DNA from: Rossellomorea aquimaris
Lineage (GTDB): Bacteria; Bacillota; Bacilli; Bacillales; Bacillaceae_B
Direction of reading: 5' to 3'
NCBI RefSeq assembly: GCF_000935355.1
Contig: NZ_JXZC01000001.1
Span: 496,001 to 560,000, forward strand
DNA: 64,000 nt
The number at the start of each line of letters is the position of its first letter. Positions within the stretch are counted from its first letter, which is position 1. A program made the translations under genes and the position numbers. This document shows, piece after piece, positions 17,443 to 26,064 of this stretch. The notes below the pieces were generated by a model, which saw only the letters and a list, made by a program, of their open reading frames with translations, did no database searches and was not told the origin of the DNA.

Positions 17443-17970
17443 CTACATTTGCTCATCATTAGTCGCACGTCTTAGAATCTCTCGGATAAATGGCTCTTTC
17501 TCCTGAGTATACCTTGGTCGATCAGATTGATGGACATAAGCCAACCCTTTTTTCAATGTCGAATATTCCCGGGCAGCTTCAGGATAGGTTCTTAAAAAAT
17601 TGCGAAATAGAATCTTATCGGTCCACTCACCGCCTTCAATCTCGCAAATATGCAGATGGCAGGTACCTCTGCCCCATTCCCCTTTCCGAAAAAATCTACG
17701 ATCAATCAACTCAGGCTTATGTACATATTCATAATCCACTTTCCCTAACGGTTCAATAAAAGAAGAGATGACATCAAGGTCATCGACTCCAACCAAGATA
17801 TCGATAATCGGCTTGGCATCAAGCCCTTCCACAGAAGTACTTCCTATATGTTCTATCCCTTTGAGGGACGGACCTATCGCATCAATGATTTTAGCTTCTT
17901 CTTCCAAGTATCGGATTTTCCATTTTGGGTTGTATGGGGTTAATTGGACGATTGGTTTATTTATGGTCAT
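17443..17970 (-). CDS. GrpB family protein (nucleotidyltransferase-like, UPF0157)
   Basis: 175 residues, usual for GrpB/UPF0157. The start has LTPYNPKWKIRYLEE; the nucleotidyltransferase-like core reads IEHIGSTSVEGLDAKPIIDILVGV with the GSTS and D-x-D positions intact; RRFFRKGEWGRGTCHLHI follows. Its ATG overlaps the stop of the HAD gene by 4 nt, so the two are co-translated. Enzymatic role not established for the family; often annotated as dephospho-CoA-kinase-like only because of fusions in other taxa. Confidence 0.88.
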   Translation of the reverse strand: MTINKPIVQLTPYNPKWKIRYLEEEAKIIDAIGPSLKGIEHIGSTSVEGLDAKPIIDILVGVDDLDVISSFIEPLGKVDYEYVHKPELIDRRFFRKGEWGRGTCHLHICEIEGGEWTDKILFRNFLRTYPEAAREYSTLKKGLAYVHQSDRPRYTQEKEPFIREILRRATNDEQM

Positions 17971-18653
17971 TCCTCTAACCTTCTATTGTTATTTAGATCA
18001 TCAATATATTTCGGCAACTCCATCAAATCATCAATCACCCAATCTGCTTGTTCCGCATGATTCATGTGAGGATCTTTCTTCCAAATACCTTTCATCCCCA
18101 CTTTTTGAGCACCATATACATCATACTCAGGATGATCCCCGATAAAGATGCATTCATGAGGCTCTAAATTCAACCTTAGCAATGCCCGCTTGAAGATTTC
18201 AGGATCTGGCTTTTTCAAGCCTTCCCATTCAGAAACAAGAATTTCATCAAAGTAATCTTTTATTTCAAGACCTAAGATGTTGTCCATTTGAAACTGGCCA
18301 AAGCCATTTGTTATCATACCTAGTTTTATATTTTTCGATCTTAATTCATCCAACATTCTATGTAATTGTGGAAAAGGTACACAGCTGTGCTTGAATTCAC
18401 TGATGTAATCCTGAAGGAGTTCTTCCCAGGTTATTTCAGGAATAGTGAATTCCTCGATAAGCTGCTTGTACACTTTATCTTTCCAGACGTAGCCGCGCTG
18501 GTCTAATTCAATGAATCGGGTTATATACAATTCTTTTGGGATATGTCTTAGCCAGTTATCAAGTCTTTCATACTGGTTGGTGATGAATTCATTTATAGAC
18601 GCGTCTCTGTTCAACAAGGTTCCGTCCAGATCGAAGATGGCCGCTTGGATCAT
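17967..18653 (-). CDS. HAD-superfamily hydrolase
   Basis: 228 residues. Motif I FDLDGTLLNRD (nucleophile Asp), motif II MITNGFGQFQ (Thr/Asn), the Lys in WEGLKKPDPEIFKRA, and motif IV CIFIGDHPEYD. The cap is of the C1 helical type between motifs I and II. A cytosolic phosphatase of the YjjG/phosphoglycolate phosphatase kind; substrate unknown. Upstream partner of the GrpB gene. Confidence 0.9.
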   Translation of the reverse strand: MIQAAIFDLDGTLLNRDASINEFITNQYERLDNWLRHIPKELYITRFIELDQRGYVWKDKVYKQLIEEFTIPEITWEELLQDYISEFKHSCVPFPQLHRMLDELRSKNIKLGMITNGFGQFQMDNILGLEIKDYFDEILVSEWEGLKKPDPEIFKRALLRLNLEPHECIFIGDHPEYDVYGAQKVGMKGIWKKDPHMNHAEQADWVIDDLMELPKYIDDLNNNRRLEE

Positions 18654-18966
18654 GATGGGATATCCTCCATTTCTATCATTTTATCAATTTTATAAAATAC
18701 ATTTCCTCAAAGAGTTTGTAGATTTCATCCTGAGAAGGGGATTGCAACGTAATCCCGCCTTAATCTGCCACATATGTTATGGATAATCAGCATCATTCTG
18801 CTACCTCAAATTCAGATTCGTATTTATAAACTATTTGGTATTAATCGAATGTCATATATGTAGAAGTCATATTTTATGCCTCACTTTAAAAAGACTAATC
18901 CTTATTTCATTATATTAACGTATGTTAGAATATAATGGAAAGAGATAGATAGAAAGGGAGATACTC
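18654..18966. other. Divergent intergenic region, nothing specific seen
   Basis: About 310 nt between the HAD and DUF1272 genes. AT-rich; TATAAT-like sequence near 18931 may serve the plus-strand pair. No gene or structured RNA recognised. Confidence 0.4.
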
Positions 18967-19149
18967 ATGGGATTAGAAATGAAGACGAATTGTCAGGCCT
19001 GCCACACTACCTTGACGGATTACGCGTACATTTGTGTGCATGAATGTACCTTTTGTGAAGAATGTACAGCTAAATATGACGCGATCTGTCCGAATTGCAG
19101 CGGGGAGCTGGTGAGAAGACCAAAGCCACCTGCAGGTATTGAACATTAA
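18967..19149 (+). CDS. DUF1272 small zinc-ribbon protein
   Basis: 60 residues with four Cys pairs: CQAC, CVHECTFCEEC and CPNC, the order of DUF1272 (MGLEMKTNC start, then CP-NCSGELVRRPKPP end). Probably binds zinc; role unknown. Ribosome site AAAGGGAG. The isochorismatase gene starts 16 nt later, so they form an operon. Confidence 0.9.
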   Translation: MGLEMKTNCQACHTTLTDYAYICVHECTFCEECTAKYDAICPNCSGELVRRPKPPAGIEH

Positions 19150-19165
19150 GGAGGGGTTATTTATA

Positions 19166-19687
19166 GTGAAAACGGCACTACTTATCATTGATGTCCAAAA
19201 TGGGATGTTTACGGTGAATCCTCCCGTCTGTAAAGGTAACGCCCTATTAAAGAGGATTAAAAGGGCGTTGGGATTTGCAAAAAACAAAAATATTCCAATC
19301 ATCTATGTGCAGCATAGTGGTCCCAAAGACAGCCCTTTGGAGAAGGGGACTATGGGCTGGAATTTTCATGAAGATATTTCCCCTGCAGATGGAGATATCA
19401 TTGTACATAAAGATACCCCTGATAGCTTCTACAGAACGAACCTTCAACAAAAGTTAAGGGAATTAAACATTGACCACTTGGTCTTGACCGGCATTCAAAC
19501 CGAAGCCTGCATAGACACAACCTGTAGAAGGGGATTTAGTCTGGACTTCAAGATAACGATATTAACAGATGCCCATTCTACTTTTGATAAAAAAGAAATT
19601 TCCGCAGCACAAATTATCTCTCACCATAATGAGGTGCTGCGTTGGTTTGCGGATACAATAACGACTGATGATTTTATAAATGAGTAA
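19166..19687 (+). CDS. Isochorismatase-like cysteine hydrolase
   Basis: 173 residues from the GTG at 19166, chosen because AAGGAGGGG lies 9 nt upstream. Catalytic triad visible as D9 (LLIIDVQNGMF), K82 (VHKDTPDSF) and C115 (TGIQTEACIDTT). This places it with nicotinamidase-like amidohydrolases rather than true isochorismatases, which lack the Cys. Cytosolic. Downstream of the DUF1272 gene in the same unit. Confidence 0.9.
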   Translation: MKTALLIIDVQNGMFTVNPPVCKGNALLKRIKRALGFAKNKNIPIIYVQHSGPKDSPLEKGTMGWNFHEDISPADGDIIVHKDTPDSFYRTNLQQKLRELNIDHLVLTGIQTEACIDTTCRRGFSLDFKITILTDAHSTFDKKEISAAQIISHHNEVLRWFADTITTDDFINE

Positions 19688-19724
19688 ATCCTCGCTCAGA
19701 GTTTGGTTCTCTGAGCTTGCTTCT

Positions 19725-20180
19725 TTAGTTGATATCTCCAAGATATACCAATGAAATTTGATTGTTAATAATATAGTCAATGATCCTTTTGGGGTACAAC
19801 TTATACTGCATCAGCTCATTAATTTCAATCCATTCGACACCTACCTGATGGCTATCTGGGTTGGTTGGAATCGAATCCTTATCCTCAGCATCCATTAAGG
19901 TACACTTAAAATAAAATTCCATTTGATGTATATCATAATCAAATGAAGCATGTTCATGGTTCTTGCCTATATACTCACGAATATGTAGAAGTTCCCCTAT
20001 CTCAACATCACTTCCAATCTCCTCGATACACTCTCTCTTTAAAGCTTCATGAAGCGTCTCACCGTGTTCCTGTCCACCGCCTGGAAAAAGGTAAAAGAAT
20101 TCATTTTCGTCTTTGTTTTTGGTCAGGAGGATTTTGTCACCTTTCATTATGATCGCTTTTGCTGAATTTCTGATAGGCAT
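19725..20180 (-). CDS. NUDIX hydrolase
   Basis: 151 residues. The NUDIX box is complete: GGGQEHGETLHEALKRECIEEIG (G-x5-E-x7-RE-x2-EE-x-G, residues ~34-56). N-terminal strand RNSAKAIIMKGDKILL. Substrates of such short MutT-like enzymes (oxidised dNTPs, nucleoside diphosphate derivatives) cannot be read off. Ribosome site GAAGGGAAAA upstream. Convergent with the isochorismatase gene, from which it is separated by a GCTCAGAG hairpin at 19694-19716. Confidence 0.9.
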   Translation of the reverse strand: MPIRNSAKAIIMKGDKILLTKNKDENEFFYLFPGGGQEHGETLHEALKRECIEEIGSDVEIGELLHIREYIGKNHEHASFDYDIHQMEFYFKCTLMDAEDKDSIPTNPDSHQVGVEWIEINELMQYKLYPKRIIDYIINNQISLVYLGDIN

Positions 20181-20309
20181 GGACTATTTTCCCTTCTATT
20201 TTTCATTGTTTCTCATAAGAATATAACATCGCTAATAAACGATCGAATATAGTGATAGTATTCTTGTCGGGAGATAACACCATGAACATCCGACCTAGTG
20301 ACCCCATTC

Positions 20310-20675
20310 CTACTTACAAACCATCAGTAAATTCCCATCAGGATCTTTAAACACAAAGTACTGATTATTTTCTATAGCCGTAACCAATTCCACACCATTG
20401 TCTTTCATGAATTGATACGATTCATGGATATCGTCTGTAGCAAATTGAATGGCTGGGAAATTGAGCCTTGGAAGTTTTCCAGTTTCGTCTCTCCACATGG
20501 GCATGGTGTCCAGGATCATACCTGCCCCGTCCATTTCAGCAACAAACAGATGCTCGAAATGTTCTTCTCCCTCATCAATTCCGAGCATTTTAGAGTACCA
20601 TTCTTTAGACTTTTCTATATTACTTACAGGAATAAATACCACTTTCACTTTGTTTTTTATAGGGCTTTTTATCAT
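20310..20675 (-). CDS. VOC family (glyoxalase/bleomycin-resistance) protein
   Basis: 121 residues from the ATG at 20675 (GGAGGGAC upstream). Two beta-alpha-beta-beta-beta modules: VKVVFIPVSNIEKSKEWYSKMLG, and IQFATDDIHESYQFMKDNGVE ending QYFVFKDPDGNLLMVCK. The FKDPDGN close is typical. Metal-dependent isomerase, dioxygenase or binding protein; substrate unknown. Single gene. Confidence 0.87.
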   Translation of the reverse strand: MIKSPIKNKVKVVFIPVSNIEKSKEWYSKMLGIDEGEEHFEHLFVAEMDGAGMILDTMPMWRDETGKLPRLNFPAIQFATDDIHESYQFMKDNGVELVTAIENNQYFVFKDPDGNLLMVCK

Positions 20676-20853
20676 AGTGAGTCCCTCCATTTCATTTATA
20701 TACTAGATTAACTTCAATATATAACGGCACAAATCCTGCCTGAGTCTTTGATTTTTGCTCACGGGGAAAAGCTATCCGCTTCCGGTCCTTAGTACATTAA
20801 AATAAAACCTGAATTATTCATTTGTTAAAATACTCCTCGAAAGGATGGTTTAA

Positions 20854-21909
20854 TTGATAGATCGCACTATTTTTGAAAATACGGTTGAATCATTACGTAA
20901 GAAACACCAGCTTCCTGGAATGTCAGTTTGTCTGACTGATTCAACTGGTGAGGACTATTTGAAAGCAGTTGGAGTTCGACAATCCGATTCATCTTTACAG
21001 TTAGAACATGATGACCACCAACGTGTGGGAAGCATTACAAAAATGTTAATCAGCATTCTTATATTGAAACTACAGGAACAAAGACAACTTTCACTTGAAC
21101 AAACGGTTGACTCAATCTTTCCAGGTATCCTCACCCATGGCAGTCGAATAACCGTCCGTCATTTGCTTCAACATAGAAGTGGTCTGAAGGACTATATTTG
21201 GTTGGATGTCGCAGGAACGACATGTATCCAACATGCAGTTTCCAGTCTTTTGGATATCTTTCCACCTCAAAGTCTCGTTAGACTGATTACCAACCATGAC
21301 CTCGAATTTGAACCCGGTACTGAATATAAGTACTCCAATACTGGATATATTTTGCTTGGTATGATTGTGGAAAAATTGTCGGGAAAGTCAATTGAAGACA
21401 TTATTGATCAGTGGGTCATCCAACCTCTTCAATTGAAAAGGACATATTTCCCTTTAACGAATGAACTAAGACCTCCATTTGCAAGTGGTCATTCTAAAGC
21501 AACTCCAGATATGACAGAGCTTTCTGATGAAGTGACAGAAATAAACAAGCTCAATACATCCATCACCTGGACTGCAGGAGCTCTTGTTTCTAACCCTTTT
21601 GAAATTCAAACGTTTATGAAGGCTCTATTCAATGGCACGCTTTTATCAGAGGAATCCATGAAAGAGATGCTGCATTTTCACGAAACCGATGATGCGATGC
21701 AATCCTATGGACTCGGATTGCATCAATATACATTTGCTAATGGGGTACAAGCCCTTGGTCATCAGGGTGGAATTCATGGATACGAATCAGTGACACTCTA
21801 CTATCCTGACCATAAAGTGTTTTTGACCGTGATCGTAAATCAGATGCCTGTTGGAGTCGTTTCGATTGCAGGTCAGTTGTATCGAAACGTTTTTGAGTGT
21901 GATAAATAA
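20854..21909 (+). CDS. Serine beta-lactamase-like hydrolase (class C fold)
   Basis: 351 residues from a TTG start (AAAGGATGG upstream). Active-site motifs: S60-I-T-K63 (VGSITKML), Y160-S-N (EYKYSNTGYILLG) and HQGG near residue 314 in place of KTG. No signal peptide, so it acts in the cytosol, unlike true beta-lactamases. Belongs to the broad PbpX/esterase-like group; likely D-Ala-containing peptide or ester hydrolase. Followed by a strong terminator. Confidence 0.9.
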   Translation: MIDRTIFENTVESLRKKHQLPGMSVCLTDSTGEDYLKAVGVRQSDSSLQLEHDDHQRVGSITKMLISILILKLQEQRQLSLEQTVDSIFPGILTHGSRITVRHLLQHRSGLKDYIWLDVAGTTCIQHAVSSLLDIFPPQSLVRLITNHDLEFEPGTEYKYSNTGYILLGMIVEKLSGKSIEDIIDQWVIQPLQLKRTYFPLTNELRPPFASGHSKATPDMTELSDEVTEINKLNTSITWTAGALVSNPFEIQTFMKALFNGTLLSEESMKEMLHFHETDDAMQSYGLGLHQYTFANGVQALGHQGGIHGYESVTLYYPDHKVFLTVIVNQMPVGVVSIAGQLYRNVFECDK

Positions 21910-21932
21910 ATATATTTCCAATTAATCAAAGA

Positions 21933-21963
21933 AAAACGCTCAGAGGTTTTTGAGCGTTTTTTT
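21933..21963 (+). terminator. Terminator
   Basis: AAAACGCTCA / TGAGCGTTTT stem followed by TTTTTTT on the plus strand, behind the serine hydrolase gene. Confidence 0.9.
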
Positions 21964-21983
21964 GTGGGCTAAATCTAGATGAC

Positions 21984-22283
21984 TCAGATATTTTTCTCCC
22001 GGATTTGCTTACGGATATTTTCTAATTCTTCAATAGTCAACTTGTTTAGAGACTTTTTTATCTCATCCTCAATCCGTTTTTTATTTTTCTCCTGGTACTG
22101 TTCCCACCAGTCACGGAGATCTGCCGTATTTGTCAGGAGGTATTCAATGTCAATTTCCTCAATCTCGTCATCGGATAAATAGTTTAATACAGCTGCAAGC
22201 ATCTGTTCAAGTTTATCAACATTTTCTTTTTCCTGTACCTGTTCTTCCGTTTTCTCAGTTGAGGAAGCACTTTTACGTGGCAT
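21984..22283 (-). CDS. Hypothetical charged helical protein, 99 aa
   Basis: Strong ribosome site (CAGGAGGG, 6 nt). The first ~20 residues are Ser/Thr/Glu/Lys-rich and likely disordered; then two acidic helices (KLEQMLAAVLNYLSDDEIEEIDIEYLL) and a coiled-coil-like basic C-terminal half (QEKNKKRIEDEIKKSLNKL and a final helix). No cysteine, no membrane segment. Family not recognised. Confidence 0.7.
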   Translation of the reverse strand: MPRKSASSTEKTEEQVQEKENVDKLEQMLAAVLNYLSDDEIEEIDIEYLLTNTADLRDWWEQYQEKNKKRIEDEIKKSLNKLTIEELENIRKQIREKNI

Positions 22284-22458
22284 TGTATCCCTCCTGAAGT
22301 GGTTTTATTGATTCTAGTATTGCCTAAGGGGTGTATTGGGTAAACGTGAAAAATCGTCCTTGATAACGACAATTTCCTCATCCTTTTTTATTCCAATTTA
22401 TAGTTATCAGCATCTTCCTTCATTTCTTGTAAAACCGTGGGAATCTATATTTCCATAA

Positions 22459-22566
22459 CTAACTTGGCGAAAATAAGATGTTAACTAAAGTGAAAATAGT
22501 TGTTATTCCAACAGTTTTAGTAAGTTCACGCCGATTAAACGACCGTTTTTCTCTTTTGTCCGCCAC
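22459..22566 (-). CDS. Possible 35-aa single-TM small protein
   Basis: A GTG at 22566 preceded by AAAGGAAAAGG opens a 35-codon frame: basic N-terminus (ADKREKRSFNRRELTK) followed by one hydrophobic helix (VGITTIFTLVNILF). Such tiny basic membrane proteins are common in Bacillus. It is divergent from the sigma-factor gene. Real gene or chance cannot be settled from sequence alone. Confidence 0.35.
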   Translation of the reverse strand: MADKREKRSFNRRELTKTVGITTIFTLVNILFSPS

Positions 22567-22634
22567 CCTTTTCCTTTGTAAGGTTAACTTACCTAGGAAT
22601 TCATAGAGAGGCGCGTCGATCAGAAGGAACGGTA

Positions 22635-23126
22635 TTGGAACCATTTGAAGAGCTTTATGCAAAATATGATTTAATGATTCACAAACTGATTCATTCATTG
22701 AACATATACAAAAATAAGCCTGAGTACTATCAAACCGGACTCATAGCTCTTTGGGAGGCACATGAAAACTTTGATCCAGAAAAGGGTGCCTTCCCTGCTT
22801 ATGCATATTCATTTGTACGCGGAAGATTATTATCTCAATTAACCAGTGAATTCAGGAATGAAGATAAAAGTATTTTCAAAGAGGCGGACTTTTTTGAGAT
22901 TATCGAGGATGAGCAAGCGAATGATCAGCTGGGGCATGAATTACTCCTCTCCTACTGCAATGGTTTAACTGAAAATCAGAGAAAATGGGTGGTGTATACA
23001 TGTGTGCACATGTTGAGGGTCAGTGAGATTGCCGATGCAGAAAATGTATCCATTTCCGCTGTAAAGAAGTGGCGAAAGGGAGCGAAGGAGAAGATTCAGG
23101 GAATGTTGGATAAAGAAGAACACTAG
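22635..23126 (+). CDS. Sigma-70 family RNA polymerase sigma factor (ECF-like)
   Basis: 163 residues from a TTG start (AGAAGGA upstream). Region 2 is recognisable in FEELYAKYDLMIHKLI, YYQTGLIALWEAHENFDPEKGAFPAYAYSFVRGRL. Region 4 HTH in LTENQRKWVVYTCVHMLRVSEIADAENVSISAVKKWRKGAKEKI. No anti-sigma gene follows. Similar short sigma factors occur in many Bacillus genomes with unknown regulons. The TTG start and lack of partner suggest low-level expression. Confidence 0.88.
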   Translation: MEPFEELYAKYDLMIHKLIHSLNIYKNKPEYYQTGLIALWEAHENFDPEKGAFPAYAYSFVRGRLLSQLTSEFRNEDKSIFKEADFFEIIEDEQANDQLGHELLLSYCNGLTENQRKWVVYTCVHMLRVSEIADAENVSISAVKKWRKGAKEKIQGMLDKEEH

Positions 23127-23158
23127 AGATGATGTGAATGAACCATTTACGAGTATAA

Positions 23159-23190
23159 AAGAAAGGCCAGGTTCCAGACTTGGCCTTTCC
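23159..23190. terminator. Convergent terminator
   Basis: GAAAGGCCA / TGGCCTTTC stem between the sigma-factor gene and the minus-strand GNAT gene. T-rich on the minus strand side. Confidence 0.75.
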
Positions 23191-23202
23191 TTGATGATAT
23201 AT

Positions 23203-23658
23203 TTAGATTTTTACTTTTTTCACTACAGCCATTTCCCTGCCAAATCTATCCCCTTGGTCAACAAAACCCAGACTGGCATATAAATGATGGGCCCCTTCAT
23301 TATCAGGATGATAACCCACAACAATCTTAGTTGCTTTAAGGGTTTTAGTCATTTCTTCCAACATCAGTTCAGTTGCAGCCCTACCGATTCCCATCCCCTG
23401 ATAATTTTTATCCACCATGATTCGGTATACCCAGTAAGCATCGAGTTCTTCCGGAACTGAGTTGTACATTAAAAACCCCACCACTTTATCATTAAAATAG
23501 ATGGCAAATGGTTTTAAGGTAGGCTCGAATTTCGATTGTGCAATCGATATGGCATTTGACTCGATAAATGCCTGCTGATTTTCTGATATTTCTAACTGAC
23601 AGCAATCGTACCAATTTTCTGCGTCTAACTCTACTATTTTAACACTGTTTGTATTCAT
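23203..23658 (-). CDS. GNAT N-acetyltransferase
   Basis: 151 residues. Acetyl-CoA-binding motif A: YRIMVDKNYQGMGIGRAATELML (R/Q-x-x-G-x-G/A at QGMGIG), then motif B around NEGAHHLYASLGFVDQGDR. The N-terminal part (CCQLEISENQQAFIESNAISIAQSKFEP) resembles spermidine/PaiA-like acetyltransferases, which act on polyamines. Substrate inferred only weakly. Monocistronic. Confidence 0.88.
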   Translation of the reverse strand: MNTNSVKIVELDAENWYDCCQLEISENQQAFIESNAISIAQSKFEPTLKPFAIYFNDKVVGFLMYNSVPEELDAYWVYRIMVDKNYQGMGIGRAATELMLEEMTKTLKATKIVVGYHPDNEGAHHLYASLGFVDQGDRFGREMAVVKKVKI

Positions 23659-23904
23659 TCATTTTCCCCTTCCAATGTGCTGGGGGCGAGCCTGTTGATT
23701 ATGTGGCATACCCATGTTGTTTCCATCTAAATCAGGCTTTGTATAATGGCCATAATGTACCCTTCCTCAAAACAAAAAAGTTTTTCCGGAATTTTTAGAT
23801 TATTGAATTATACCATTATATTAAATAAAAAAGTTATATTTTCTATTAAATATTATCATGTCACCTCTGATAAGAATAAAATTTTAAGGGTGCGAGTGGA
23901 TTTT

Positions 23905-24552
23905 TCATTCTCTCACCTTCAACCCCAACAAACTTGCAAACCCAATTGCCTGCACAGGTGACACCTCACAACCAAACAAGTTTTCAGGTGAAACATTGAT
24001 TTTTGTATATGTACAAGTACTAATATCAATTCCATTAAGAACTGTTTGAGTAAATTCTATCTCATTCAAATCGCATAGATTAAACTTCACTTTAAGAAGC
24101 TTGCAGTCTGCATAATTTGCATGCTGCAAGGAGCTTTGACTGAATTGCACCTGTTTTAATCGCGCTTCGACAAAATCAATCATATTCGCAAGGCATTCAT
24201 CAAAAGTGACATTCACCAGATTGGCACTAGAAAAATTCACACCCATTAATTTGCATTCTTTGAACGTCACCCGATGAATGATCCCCTCACTGAAGTTTGC
24301 ATTTGATAAATCGCAGTTCTCAAAAACCACATCTGTCATATCTACTCTCGGAAAAGAGGAACCGATGAAAGAAACATTTTTGAAGACAATTTTAGATAAA
24401 ACCAGCTGATCGATATCTTCTTGATCAAGCCTTGCATTTTCTATCCTGCAATTAGATAGAAATGGATCTTCTTCATAATATACAGCTTGAAAATTAGCGG
24501 ATTCCAATCGAGTTGGGATTTTAGGAGATTCTATTTTAAAATTTTTCATCAT
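23905..24552 (-). CDS. Pentapeptide-repeat protein
   Basis: 215 residues, of which about residues 35-185 follow the A(D/N)LxX pentapeptide pattern: VFENCDLSNANFSEGIIH, FKECKLMGVNFSSANLVN, FDECLANMIDFVEAR and so on. This predicts a right-handed quadrilateral beta-helix. Some family members (Qnr, MfpA) mimic DNA and bind gyrase, but the key loops cannot be judged here. Cytosolic. N- and C-terminal tails are non-repeat. Confidence 0.88.
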   Translation of the reverse strand: MMKNFKIESPKIPTRLESANFQAVYYEEDPFLSNCRIENARLDQEDIDQLVLSKIVFKNVSFIGSSFPRVDMTDVVFENCDLSNANFSEGIIHRVTFKECKLMGVNFSSANLVNVTFDECLANMIDFVEARLKQVQFSQSSLQHANYADCKLLKVKFNLCDLNEIEFTQTVLNGIDISTCTYTKINVSPENLFGCEVSPVQAIGFASLLGLKVRE

Positions 24553-24864
24553 GATTACACCTCAACTATCTCATTCGTTATAAGGAAACTATAGCATGTA
24601 GAAAATTGAATGGTAGTCTTGGATTTTTGGTGTGGGTGTGTCTCGCAAAATATATAAAAGGCAGGTGCAGTACTTCTATTAATAGCTATACTGAGTTTCA
24701 GCTTTTACATTTCTCTTACAATCGACTCACCTTTTGTTTGTTCATTATCAGCCATTGCTCATGAAATTCGATTTTTTCTCAAATATCACCTTTGTAGTGG
24801 AATTAGATTCTTTTCATCAATCAAGTTAAAATAGAAATTAAAGATTAGAATAGAGGTGCCCCAT
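24553..24864. other. Divergent intergenic region, nothing specific seen
   Basis: About 310 nt between the pentapeptide-repeat gene and a GNAT gene. No hairpin with a T run and no ORF with a ribosome site. Confidence 0.4.
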
Positions 24865-25371
24865 ATGAAAGTAATAGAAACAAAAAGACTCATCCTCCGG
24901 TGGGTAGAATTCAGTGATGCTGAATTCATTATGAAATTACTAAATGAACCTGGATGGCTGCAGTACATAGGTGACAAGGGTATTCGTACATTAGATGATG
25001 CTGTGGATTATATAATGAATGGACCAAGAGCAATGTATGAGCGGGAAGGGTTCGGGCTTTTCTTGACGGAACACAAGGAAGAGCAGGCTCCGATTGGCTT
25101 GTGCGGGTTAATGAAACGGGAAGGTCTTGAAGATGTGGATATCGGTTTTGCATTTCTCTCATCCTATCAATCAAAGGGATATGCCTTTGAAGCCGCGACG
25201 GGTACATTGGAAATTGCCAAGAAACTAGGTATAAAAAAACTGGCAGCGATCACGACAAAGGACAATGGTTCATCTTCTAGATTGTTAGAAAAACTGGGTA
25301 TGCACTTTGAAGGTTATGTGACTCTTCCAAATGATACAGAAGAACTGAAAAAATATGGTTTAGACATCTAA
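24865..25371 (+). CDS. GNAT N-acetyltransferase, RimJ/RimL type
   Basis: 168 residues from the ATG at 24865 (AGAGGTG upstream). Starts VIETKRLILRWVEFSDAEF, the RimJ/RimL signature; motif A around IGFAFLSSYQSKGYAFEAATGTLEIAKK; motif B TKDNGSSSRLLEKLGMHFEGYV. Probably acetylates a protein N-terminus or small amine. Single gene. Confidence 0.9.
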   Translation: MKVIETKRLILRWVEFSDAEFIMKLLNEPGWLQYIGDKGIRTLDDAVDYIMNGPRAMYEREGFGLFLTEHKEEQAPIGLCGLMKREGLEDVDIGFAFLSSYQSKGYAFEAATGTLEIAKKLGIKKLAAITTKDNGSSSRLLEKLGMHFEGYVTLPNDTEELKKYGLDI

Positions 25372-25495
25372 AAATTAATATAAAAGAATGTCTTGAGGTA
25401 GTTAGTGAATCAAAGAGATCCATATACGGGTTAAGAACTTGTGTATAATGATCGAGCCAGAAGGACAGTTGATTACTTGTATAATATTGATTAAT

Positions 25496-25532
25496 AAAAA
25501 GAGCTGAGAATCACAGATTCATAGCTCTTTTG
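25496..25532. terminator. Imperfect terminator hairpin
   Basis: AAAGAGCT..GAATC pairs with GATTC..AGCTCTTT, T-rich on the plus side and A-rich before it. Lies between the GNAT and VOC genes, which converge. Confidence 0.6.
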
Positions 25533-25578
25533 GGATAAGCGTGGAGATGCATCAAGATTTATTTAGTTTCATCAAACT

Positions 25579-25962
25579 TTAGTTACTTTTCTCCATAACC
25601 GCAAAGTAATTACCTTCATGGTCTGCAAAGTTAAACACTCTTCCAGAGGGCATTTCTACTATTTGTCCGACTGTTATATTTTTATTTGATAAGCTATTAT
25701 GTAATTCATCCAGGTTGTTTGAGAACATCATTAAGGAAGGGGTGCCAAGATTTAATTCAGGCTCCATTTCAGCGATGAATTCCTTATTATGGAGAACGAT
25801 ACTTGTTTCCGCATCTTTAGTGGGAGCAATTTCAATCCACCTCATCCCTTGACCATTATCTTCTTCAGCTATGACAGTGAAACCTACTTTTTCAATCCAA
25901 AAATTCACGGCTTCATCCTGGTTACTCACGTATAACATAATTTGACCGACTTTGCTGATCAT
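25579..25962 (-). CDS. VOC family protein
   Basis: 127 residues from the ATG at 25962, preceded by AAAGGAGGG. Pattern KVGQIMLYVSNQDEAVNFWIEKVGF, then MRWIEIAPTKDAETSIVLHN, and a closing FNFADHEGNYFAVMEK. Typical two-module glyoxalase-like protein acting in the cytosol. Substrate unknown. A second VOC protein lies at 20310. Confidence 0.88.
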   Translation of the reverse strand: MISKVGQIMLYVSNQDEAVNFWIEKVGFTVIAEEDNGQGMRWIEIAPTKDAETSIVLHNKEFIAEMEPELNLGTPSLMMFSNNLDELHNSLSNKNITVGQIVEMPSGRVFNFADHEGNYFAVMEKSN

Positions 25963-26064
25963 TACAATCCCTCCTTTTAAAGTATGTTTCAATTATATCA
26001 CTAAATAAAGGAAACGTTTACAAATGATTAAACCTACATTACATGTAATGTAGGTTGTAAAGGT

